Source of the DNA: Granulosicoccus sp965214025
Lineage (GTDB): Bacteria; Pseudomonadota; Gammaproteobacteria; Granulosicoccales; Granulosicoccaceae
DNA length: 64,000 nucleotides
Direction of reading: 5' to 3'
Assembly: GCA_965214025.1 (NCBI GenBank)
Contig: CBDCAW010000027.1
Location: forward strand, 1-64,000
The notes under the pieces are model-generated. The model was given only the letters and a program-made list of their open reading frames with translations, was not told where the DNA came from and searched no databases. Below are positions 28,338 to 35,526 of this stretch, piece by piece. The translations under genes and the position numbers were made by a program. Every line of letters begins with the position of its first letter. The first letter of the stretch is position 1.

Positions 28338-28433
28338 TGATAGGGATCACAGTTCGGAAATCAACCGTTCGTTGAGGAAATTTTTCAGAGACGGGTTAAC
28401 TTTTGGAAACCATGGTCGACCCCCTCTTAACGG

Positions 28434-29060
28434 TCAGTCGACTCGACGAAAATCTCCGTCGATCGTGTGCTTGCCCGCGCCGGTGGAGGGCGTTACCGCA
28501 TCACCAGTTGAACCATCGGCTGTCGACGACGAATCAACCGCAGGCGCGCCGCCCAAGGGGTCCGGCACGTCGTTTGCTGCAGTACCTTGTGCAGTACCTT
28601 GCGCCGTAGCAGCAGCTGAGGTCCCGGTGCCCACCGTGCGCGGCCCATGCGCAGAGCGTCTGCGCGCACCGAAACCACCTGTTGGACCAGCCCCGGCCAC
28701 GCGGACATGCATCAACGCACTGCCCGCGAGACGCCGGGCGATCAGGTGACGGGTAAAGGGAACGAGACAGAGAAAGCCCATCGCATCGGTCACGAACCCG
28801 GGCGTGAGCAACAGTACGCCACCGACGACGAGCAGCAAGCCTTCGACCAGCTCGTGGGCGGGCATCTCGCCATTGTCCATGCGCTGCCGAGCCTTGGCCA
28901 GAGTGGCCAGCCCCTGATGGCGCAACATCGCAGAGCCCAAAATCGCCGTGATCACCACGATGGCAACGGTCGACAGCACACCGATGGTGCTTCCCACCTG
29001 AATCAGCACCGTGATCTCGATGATGGGAACGATGACGAACAACAGGAACAGGAGAGGCAT
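28434..29060 (-). CDS. fxsA: FxsA family inner-membrane protein
   Basis: The protein has 208 residues. The N-terminal 130 match FxsA: FVIVPIIEITVLIQVGSTIG, LGSAMLRHQGLATLAKARQRM, and LVEGLLLVVGGVLLLTPGFVTDAMGF, giving about three membrane segments. E. coli FxsA eases phage T7 exclusion by the F plasmid when overproduced; its normal role is unclear. The remaining 75 residues are low-complexity (Ala, Thr, Ser, Gly) and longer than in most members. It lies upstream of groES on the same strand, as in many gammaproteobacteria. Confidence 0.9.
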   Translation of the reverse strand: MPLLFLLFVIVPIIEITVLIQVGSTIGVLSTVAIVVITAILGSAMLRHQGLATLAKARQRMDNGEMPAHELVEGLLLVVGGVLLLTPGFVTDAMGFLCLVPFTRHLIARRLAGSALMHVRVAGAGPTGGFGARRRSAHGPRTVGTGTSAAATAQGTAQGTAANDVPDPLGGAPAVDSSSTADGSTGDAVTPSTGAGKHTIDGDFRRVD

Positions 29061-29264
29061 TGGAATCCACCGGGCGGGCTATACTTCCGAACCTATCGCC
29101 TCTTGCGTACTCTCACAAGGGGCAGGGACCTCCAAGGCCTCGCCGCCTTCGTTTCTACCGTACAGACTCCGGGCACAACCGTCGGCCTTCTACCTTTCAT
29201 CGTCATGTTCGCTTCATTGTCGAATTCGATCATCCTCCTGTTGAGTCGTACTCTGTCGGGCTTC

Positions 29265-31898
29265 ATGCCTCGCTCTCTGGCAGACGCTCTCGACGGCTTC
29301 CCGACGCGAGCGCACATCCGTCGTAGAGGACGAACAGCCGCGATCGGCATCATGCTGTTATCGGTATTCGGCAGCTTCGTCATGCCCGCTGCCATTGCCG
29401 CGTTCGGCGAGCAGCCGGAGCCGCTGCCACCCGAAGTCGCCTTCGTACCGACTGTCAGCGCCACTGCTCGTGATGAGCTGCTGGTCGAGTTCCAGATCGA
29501 GCCGGAATACTACCTGTACCGCGACAAGCTCGAGTTCAGCCTGGCCCAGGGTGATGCCGCCAGGCTCGGCAAACCTGAACTGCCGGAGGGGTTGAAGACC
29601 GAAGACGACTTCTTCGGGGAGAGCTGGATATACCGTGAATCGGCCATCATCACCGTGCCGCTTGAAGCAGATGCAGACCAGGCGAATGTCGAACTGGATG
29701 TCGTCTTTCAGGGCTGCGCCGACATGGGCCTGTGCTACCCACCGGTTACCCGGCGTGTCAGCGTTTCTCTGCCATCGGTCGCACCGGAAACGACCGCTGA
29801 GGGTGGAAGCCCGCTGGCGAACAGCGCGGGCGCGAACAGTTCAGTCGCGAGCGGTGCCATCGAGAACAGCTCGGCCACAAACAACCTGGCCGCCGACAAC
29901 TCATCCTCGAAAAGTCTGGGCGACCTGCTAGGCAGCAACAGCACGTCATCGGATGGAGAGCTTCTGCCACCGCAGAAGGCGTTCCGGCCTCAGCTGGACA
30001 CCGGCAATCCGACCGCACTGGCACTACGCTGGCAGATCGAACCCGGCTACTACCTGTACCGCGACAAACTTCAGTTCAGCCTGGAAGAAGCCGGCCCGGC
30101 GCGCATCGGCCATGTCGCTTTGCCCGAAGGTATCACCCAGAGCGATGACTTCTTCGGCGATATGCAGGTGTATCGCGACGCTGCCGATATCACCTTGCGC
30201 ATCGAGCCATCGGCCACGGTGCGTGATGCGTCGCTGGTCATCCAGTACCAGGGCTGCGCTGACATCGGCGTGTGCTTTCCACCGGAAACAGTGACCATTC
30301 CGGTGTTGTTCAGTGGCAAGGTGATGGCAGCTGATGCGACATCGACAGGCTCTGAATCCGATACCAGCTCGAACTCGAATCCGGGCTCTGGCTCAAGCTC
30401 GAACGCGAACGCGAACGCGAACGCGAACGTCGAGGCGCAAACCGATCCGGCGGCGCAGTCTTTGCCTTCGTCACCTTCGTCACCTACGTCTTCCGCCGGG
30501 AGCGCAGGAAGCGCCGGGGGCGCCGTGTTGCCCGCAAGCACAGCCGCGTCAGTCGCGGCACCTACCGCGCTTTCGGAACAAGATCGGCTCGCATCAGGCC
30601 TGGCTTCCGGCAGCCTGTGGCTCAACGCCCTGACGTTCTTCGGCCTCGGCCTGTTGTTGGCGTTCACCCCTTGCGTGCTGCCGATGATCCCGATCCTCTC
30701 CAGCCTGATCGTCGGCCAGGGAAAATCTCCGGAAGAACGGTTGTCCACCGGCCAAGCCTTTCGCCTGTCGCTGACCTATGTACTCGCCATGGCGCTCACC
30801 TACACCGTAGTCGGCGTACTGGTCGGTCTTTCAGGTTACAACCTGCAGGCTTTCTTCCAGAACCCTTGGATACTGTCAGCCTTCGCCGCGTTGTTCGTAC
30901 TGCTGTCGCTCTCGATGTTCGGTTTTTATGAATTGCAGTTGCCGTTGGCGTTCCAGAACCGCCTCACCGCCTGGTCGAATCAGCAGCAGGGTGGGCGTAC
31001 CGGGGGCGTTGCCGTGATGGGTTTCCTGTCGGCCCTGATCGTCGGGCCGTGTGTCACGGCACCGCTGGTCGGTGCTCTCATCTACATCGCTGAGTCCGGA
31101 GATGCCGTGATCGGCGGTCTGGCGCTGTTCAGCCTGAGCATGGGTATGGGCACCCCCCTGCTCTTGGTGGGTACGTCCGCCGGGCGGTTCATGCCGAGCA
31201 CAGGCGCATGGATGGTCAAGACCAAGGCACTGTTCGGCGTGATTTTGCTGGCCATGGCCATCTGGATGCTGTCACGTTTCCTGCCTGCCGGCATCACGCT
31301 CGTCCTCGCATCGATTCTGGCCGTGCTCAGCGGTATCTATTTCGGCGCCACCGACAACCTGACGCCGCAGAGCACTGGCGTTCAACGGCTCGGCAAGGGT
31401 GCCGGCCTTGTAGTGGCCCTGTATGGCGCGGCTCTCATGATCGGCGCTCTCTCCGGCGGGCAGAGCTTCATCACGCCGTTGAAAGGGCTGGTCGGTGGAG
31501 GTCCGGAAGGCACCGTGGCAGGCGAAGAAGGCCTGACCTTCCAGCGCATCAAGGGGCTCGACGAACTGCAGGCGGTAGTAGCAAGTGCCACCGATGCCGG
31601 GCGCCCGGTCATGCTCGACTTCTACGCCGACTGGTGCGTGAGCTGCAAGGAGATGGAGGCCTTCACCTTTACCGATTCGGCCGTACAGGCAGCGCTCGAT
31701 GATGCTGTGATTCTGCAAGCCGATGTGACGGCCAACGATGCGGTAGATCAAGAGCTGTTGAAGCACTTCGGCCTGTTCGGGCCGCCCGCGATCATCCTGT
31801 ACGATGCCGCCGGCCAGGAGTTACGCCCGGCCAGAGTGGTCGGCTTCATGGCAGCGGAACGCTTCCGCGATCATCTGGGTAGGTTCATCGGCGTTTGA
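29265..31898 (+). CDS. dsbD: DsbD thiol:disulfide interchange protein with duplicated N-terminal domain
   Basis: DsbD carries electrons from cytoplasmic thioredoxin to periplasmic disulfides. From ATG 29265 it has 877 residues, against about 565 in E. coli, because the N-terminal domain occurs twice. Copy 1 has QGCADMGLCYPP (Cys151, Cys157) and copy 2 has QGCADIGVCFPP (Cys331, Cys337); both keep the YYLYRDKL strand. A Ser/Asn linker includes five Asn-Ala repeats. The membrane domain has the reactive Cys470 (TPCVLPM) and Cys596 (GPCVTAP). The C-terminal thioredoxin domain has DWCVSCK (Cys791, Cys794). A signal peptide (about 27-47) precedes copy 1. ATG 29205 is an alternative start. Confidence 0.93.
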   Translation: MPRSLADALDGFPTRAHIRRRGRTAAIGIMLLSVFGSFVMPAAIAAFGEQPEPLPPEVAFVPTVSATARDELLVEFQIEPEYYLYRDKLEFSLAQGDAARLGKPELPEGLKTEDDFFGESWIYRESAIITVPLEADADQANVELDVVFQGCADMGLCYPPVTRRVSVSLPSVAPETTAEGGSPLANSAGANSSVASGAIENSSATNNLAADNSSSKSLGDLLGSNSTSSDGELLPPQKAFRPQLDTGNPTALALRWQIEPGYYLYRDKLQFSLEEAGPARIGHVALPEGITQSDDFFGDMQVYRDAADITLRIEPSATVRDASLVIQYQGCADIGVCFPPETVTIPVLFSGKVMAADATSTGSESDTSSNSNPGSGSSSNANANANANVEAQTDPAAQSLPSSPSSPTSSAGSAGSAGGAVLPASTAASVAAPTALSEQDRLASGLASGSLWLNALTFFGLGLLLAFTPCVLPMIPILSSLIVGQGKSPEERLSTGQAFRLSLTYVLAMALTYTVVGVLVGLSGYNLQAFFQNPWILSAFAALFVLLSLSMFGFYELQLPLAFQNRLTAWSNQQQGGRTGGVAVMGFLSALIVGPCVTAPLVGALIYIAESGDAVIGGLALFSLSMGMGTPLLLVGTSAGRFMPSTGAWMVKTKALFGVILLAMAIWMLSRFLPAGITLVLASILAVLSGIYFGATDNLTPQSTGVQRLGKGAGLVVALYGAALMIGALSGGQSFITPLKGLVGGGPEGTVAGEEGLTFQRIKGLDELQAVVASATDAGRPVMLDFYADWCVSCKEMEAFTFTDSAVQAALDDAVILQADVTANDAVDQELLKHFGLFGPPAIILYDAAGQELRPARVVGFMAAERFRDHLGRFIGV
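30401..30430 (+). repeat. Hexanucleotide repeat in the dsbD linker
   Basis: Four copies of GAACGC and a fifth ending in T encode alternating Asn and Ala between the second N-terminal domain and the membrane domain of DsbD. Frame is kept on copy-number change. Confidence 0.85.
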
Positions 31899-31919
31899 AG
31901 GTATTCCGGGCATTCGGGC

Positions 31920-32555
31920 TCAGACGCGGTTACGCCGATGCAGGTAGGCATTCCATAGCAGCCGAGCCGCCGAACCTCGCCAAGGGCGCCAGGCTTCCGC
32001 CATCACATCGAGCGCCGCGTACGTCGGCACTTCGTTTAACTCGAAACTCTCCTGCACCGACACGGCCAACGCCCGGTCGCCGGTGGCCCAGGCATCGGGA
32101 TGGCACATCACCATCATCACGTACACTCCGGCCGTCCAGGGCCCGATGCCCCTTACCGCGACCAGCTCCTTGGTAGCCTGCTCCGGGGACAAGCCGGCCA
32201 GGCGCTCCAGGTTCAGCGTATCGGCAGCGAGCGCCTCGGCGATGGAATGGCAGTACGACGCCTTCATCCGGCTGACGCCCGCCGCGAGCAGCTGCTCCTG
32301 CGAGACTGCGAGCAAGGCGGTCGGCGTGAAACCGGGGCACAGGGCTTCGACACGCCGCATCACCGCGCGTGCACTTTCCAGCGAGATCTTCTGCTCCATC
32401 ACGATGGTCACAAGCGTGTGCAGACTCGCCGGTCGTTGCCATAGAGGCGGCTTGCCGTACGCGTCGAAAAGCCCGGCGAACACCGGTTCAAACCGTGCCA
32501 ACTCCACGCAGCCGGTCTCGATGGTGGCCGCGAAGGAATTCTCGGAACCGTTCAA
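31920..32555 (-). CDS. AlkA-like DNA-3-methyladenine glycosylase II
   Basis: This is a HhH-GPD base-excision glycosylase for alkylated bases. The helix-hairpin-helix reads ELVAVRGIGPWTAGVYVMMV and the catalytic Asp lies in WATGDRALAV; TLVTIVMEQKISLESARAVMRRV is typical of the family. The start is unclear. A TTG at 32555 gives 211 residues, the common length of this short family. The frame stays open to a TTG at 32696, but that extension is made of Ser-Leu repeats from a hexanucleotide array and Arg/Trp repeats. It is convergent with dsbD, 21 bases apart. Confidence 0.85.
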   Translation of the reverse strand: MNGSENSFAATIETGCVELARFEPVFAGLFDAYGKPPLWQRPASLHTLVTIVMEQKISLESARAVMRRVEALCPGFTPTALLAVSQEQLLAAGVSRMKASYCHSIAEALAADTLNLERLAGLSPEQATKELVAVRGIGPWTAGVYVMMVMCHPDAWATGDRALAVSVQESFELNEVPTYAALDVMAEAWRPWRGSAARLLWNAYLHRRNRV

Positions 32556-32628
32556 GCGGACACCAACGAAAAGGTGCGACCGCGGCCGACTCCAGCGATA
32601 GCTCCAGCGCCAGCGCCAGCGACATCGG

Positions 32629-32670
32629 CTGAGGCTGAGGCTGAGGCTGAGGCTGAGGCTGAGGCTGAGG
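32629..32670. repeat. Seven perfect CTGAGG repeats
   Basis: Seven uninterrupted copies of CTGAGG lie just upstream of the probable start of the AlkA-like gene. If translation starts further upstream they add Ser-Leu pairs. The period of six preserves frame. Confidence 0.95.
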
Positions 32671-32696
32671 CACTCATGGTTTCGCGCCGACGGCAA

Positions 32697-33037
32697 TTGA
32701 CAGCGTCATCGGTATTATTCTGCAGGTGCATGGTACTAGCATGATGCATCAGAGCGCAGTCAGCGCAACAGGTGGTGCGTCGCGTAGAGCGGTACAGGTG
32801 GTTCGGGAACGGTGTTAGTCATCTGATGCTGTTTCATGCGCCGTTGAAAGCGTGGTGTCGAGTGCGGACTGACGATAATCCCAAAGGCGAGCAGTGGGCA
32901 GAGGGCGTGCACCACTTCGATGCTCACATGCCTGGACTCACGAGCGGTCAAGACGTCCGGATCTTTTTTGAATTACGTTCAGTATGTTCGGACTACCAGT
33001 CAGTTCAGACGTCCGAACTGTTCGGAAGCGTGCAGGT
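32697..33037. other. Non-coding stretch before the 27-base array
   Basis: No gene is supported. An inverted repeat AGTTC-N8-GAACT lies at 33002-33019 and contains the ACGTC core also seen in the adjacent 27-base units. Nothing else stands out. Confidence 0.4.
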
Positions 33038-33180
33038 GTAGGGACAGTCCAGATGCGTTCAGACGTCGGGACAGCGCAGGTGCGTTCGGACGCCGGGACA
33101 GTCCAGATGCATTCAGACGTCGGGACAGCGCAGGTGCGTTCGGACGCCGGGACAGTCCAGATGCATTCAGACGTCGGGAC
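33038..33180. repeat. 27-base tandem array overlapping the HNH gene end
   Basis: Complete 27-base units begin at 33056, 33083, 33110 and 33137, with partial units on both sides. Units alternate in two forms (ACGTCGGGACAGCGC and ACGCCGGGACAGTCC cores), so the higher-order period is 54. The array runs through the stop codon (33167-33169) of the DUF222/HNH gene, whose last residues come from it. Confidence 0.93.
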
Positions 33181-35227
33181 TCCCGGGCTGCATCTCGACC
33201 GATCGCCATGCAGCCCCGACCCCGGCGACCTCCTGCCCATCGGCATTCAAAAGCCGGAATTTCCTGATCCGTGCCACCTTGGCTTGCGCCTGCGCCCGGC
33301 TGCGCTCATCGGCAATGATGCCCGACGCGGCGTGGCCGAGATCGATCGCCTCGTGCGTGATGCGTTCAAGGCTGAAACCGCCTTCATGCAACAACCGGTG
33401 GCAGCTCGAGCACACCGAGGCGCCGTTGGTCAGGGTCGAACGCCCGCCGTGCTCGCGATGCTTGACGTGATGACCCTGGAGGTGGCGGGTGGCCCCGCAG
33501 CCCGGCATGACGCAGCGCCGGTCCCGTGCCCGCAGCTGCTTCAGCTGCTGCCGGGTGAAAGGCGGTGCCACCGGCATCGTACCGACCGGCTCGCCTTCGT
33601 GATCCGTGGCGATCAGCGTGAAGCCACACTCGGCGGCCAGCCGTCGCGCCTGCTCTCGGGCGATGGGGCCGTGGCCCTGAATGAACGGGCGTTCGATCGG
33701 CTCGCTGCCATCGACGATGAGGGGCCCCTCGGCCAGTAGCCGCACGTCCACAGTGGCGTGCACGCGGTAGCGGTCCGCCTTCGCCACCGCCTTTCCGGCG
33801 TGCGCCAGCGCCTGCCGACTCATCAGTACGGCCGCATCGGCCCGGAGCTGCGCTGCGGTGGGTTTGTCGCCAGCCAATGTCTTGTTACCCGTGTGGGCCG
33901 GGTCAGCTGCATCGGCCGCAGTGGCGGGATCGGCGCCGGTGGCAGAACCGTCGGAATCGGCAAGCTCGGCTCCATCGGCAAGCTCAGCCTCACCGGCAAG
34001 CTCGACCTCACCGGCAAGCTCGGCAGCACTCGCCTCCTCCCCGCCGGCACGAATCCAGTCTTCATTCTGTTCCAGCGATGCCAGCCATTCGGCGCCCAGC
34101 TCGGTCGGCAGGTCGATCGTGATGCGCAGGCTGTGGGCGTCGAGCTGACGTGTGGTCACGGAGCGGCGGGAGAATGCCCGCAGCGCCGCCTTCGCCTCGG
34201 CCGCATCCTGCCCTTCGAGTTTCGCATTCGCCGCGTCCTCGTCCTTGTCGCTGACGTGCCGGAAGCGACGGCAATACTCGAGGGTCTCGCTGACCGAGAG
34301 ATCGAGGGTGGCGATCGCGAGCTCGGCGTCGGTAGCCGCGCTGGCGTGGCGGGTGATTTCCTGCAGCTGCGAGAACGACAACTTGCCCAGCGCGAACAGC
34401 GAGTCGAGGACCGGTAGATCAACCAGCGCCCGGCCCACCCGCAGCCGCTCGAAGCAAACGGTGCGCGCCAGCCTCAGGTACCGATCGACCCAGACGTACA
34501 TAGTGCTGCACCCGTCCGCCTTGTAGAGCTTTGCATCTTCGAAGGCCACCAGCAGACGCAGCTGCTCGGCCAGATCACGATCGGCGGTGCGGGCCAGCGC
34601 CTTCAGGCGGGCGGCGATGGCATCGCGCGGGAGTGTTTCAGGGTGTGTGGCACCGTCACCGCCGATGGACTCTGCGGCCCCTGCATCGAGACCGACCACG
34701 CCATCGGCAGCTTCAATACCGACTGCACGCCGAACGGCGGTGCGCAAGCGACGGATATTCGCGGTGCGATCGGTAGCCGCCTCCTGTGTGCCTTCCACCA
34801 GTGCCATGGCCACGCGCAGCAGCTTCATGTCGCTGCCGGCGCGACCGATGATATCTGAGCTGTGTGAGCTGTGTGAGCTGTGTGAGCTGTGTGAGCTGTG
34901 TGAGCTGTGTGAGCTGGGCGATCCGGGCGAACTACCGGAACTGGTGGAGTGGGTGGCACCGTTTACCGAATGGGCTAAATCAGCCGGTTTGGCAGGTCTG
35001 AGCGACTCGGCCCTCGGAGCCTGCGGTGGTACCGATCGCCGGGCCGAGGCAGGGCCGTACTCGGGCACATCCTCGGCGACCTGCCAGTCGCGACACGGCT
35101 CAGTGCCAGTGCCAGTGCCAGTGCCAGTGCCAGTGCCAGTGCCAGTATCAGTGTCATCACCCACACAGTCACTCGTGCGGAAGTACGTACTGCCAACTGA
35201 TCCACCGGTATCTTGCCAGCTATCCAT
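33167..35227 (-). CDS. DUF222/HNH endonuclease (13E12-like) with internal repeats
   Basis: The protein has 686 residues. The central part (about 130-360) has the DUF222 pattern (LRLLVAFEDAKLYKADGCSTMYVWVDRYL). An HNH nuclease domain lies near the C-terminus: CVMPGC, LQGHHVKHREHGG, LTNGASVCSSCHRLLHEGG, with two Cys pairs and the His-His of the active site. These proteins are common, often in several copies, and their role is not settled. The coding sequence is broken up by three low-complexity segments from tandem repeats: Thr-Gly (about 28-42), Ser-Ser-His (about 105-125) and Glu-Leu-Ala (about 400-425). Its C-terminus ends in the 27-base array. Confidence 0.85.
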   Translation of the reverse strand: MDSWQDTGGSVGSTYFRTSDCVGDDTDTGTGTGTGTGTGTGTEPCRDWQVAEDVPEYGPASARRSVPPQAPRAESLRPAKPADLAHSVNGATHSTSSGSSPGSPSSHSSHSSHSSHSSHSSHSSDIIGRAGSDMKLLRVAMALVEGTQEAATDRTANIRRLRTAVRRAVGIEAADGVVGLDAGAAESIGGDGATHPETLPRDAIAARLKALARTADRDLAEQLRLLVAFEDAKLYKADGCSTMYVWVDRYLRLARTVCFERLRVGRALVDLPVLDSLFALGKLSFSQLQEITRHASAATDAELAIATLDLSVSETLEYCRRFRHVSDKDEDAANAKLEGQDAAEAKAALRAFSRRSVTTRQLDAHSLRITIDLPTELGAEWLASLEQNEDWIRAGGEEASAAELAGEVELAGEAELADGAELADSDGSATGADPATAADAADPAHTGNKTLAGDKPTAAQLRADAAVLMSRQALAHAGKAVAKADRYRVHATVDVRLLAEGPLIVDGSEPIERPFIQGHGPIAREQARRLAAECGFTLIATDHEGEPVGTMPVAPPFTRQQLKQLRARDRRCVMPGCGATRHLQGHHVKHREHGGRSTLTNGASVCSSCHRLLHEGGFSLERITHEAIDLGHAASGIIADERSRAQAQAKVARIRKFRLLNADGQEVAGVGAAWRSVEMQPGSPDV
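33958..34029. repeat. Four 18-base repeats inside the HNH gene
   Basis: Four units starting CGGCAAGCTC encode Glu-Leu-Ala-rich hexapeptides on the minus strand, between the DUF222 and HNH parts of the protein. The unit length keeps frame. Confidence 0.85.
34856..34918. repeat. 9-base repeats inside the HNH gene
   Basis: Six perfect copies of TGAGCTGTG (34856-34909) and a partial seventh encode Ser-Ser-His repeats on the minus strand. Frame is preserved on copy change. Confidence 0.95.
35101..35142. repeat. Seven CAGTGC repeats near the HNH gene start
   Basis: Seven perfect hexamers encode Thr-Gly repeats close to the N-terminus of the DUF222/HNH protein. Two degenerate copies follow. Confidence 0.95.
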
Positions 35228-35526
35228 GCCATTCGTTCCCCGCTACTGTACATACCCACAAGTTACAGGATGTGTGAACATTACACCGCGACGGGCATCG
35301 TGAATGTATATATATTTACAGCTCGATTGCTGGAGATGATCATTGCGGTTTGAACGGTGGGAATCCGAAATACGCCAACGATAATTCCTGCCGTAGGTAA
35401 ATGAAAGGGCGAAGCCGCCAGGTGACATACCAACCGTATCGCGGCTGCGTTAAACTTCCCCGCGCTCCGGCCGCGATTCTCGCCCGGGTACGTGCCTGCC
35501 ACTCTCAAGCCGAAGTCGATTACCCC
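35228..35526. other. Divergent intergenic region, AT-rich centre
   Basis: This 299-base gap separates the HNH gene from the glycosidase gene. It is unusually AT-rich for the window. TGTATATATATTTACA near 35305-35320 is a near-palindrome with TGTA/TACA ends and could be a promoter or operator. I see no gene. Confidence 0.4.

Noticed and set aside
22158..33180. Possible CRISPR arrays at the 15-base and 27-base repeats
   Set aside because: Units are contiguous with no unique spacers, and no cas genes are present.
32984..33739. Plus-strand frame made of nonapeptide repeats across the 27-base array
   Set aside because: It is a shadow of the array and of the HNH gene on the other strand; no ribosome site.
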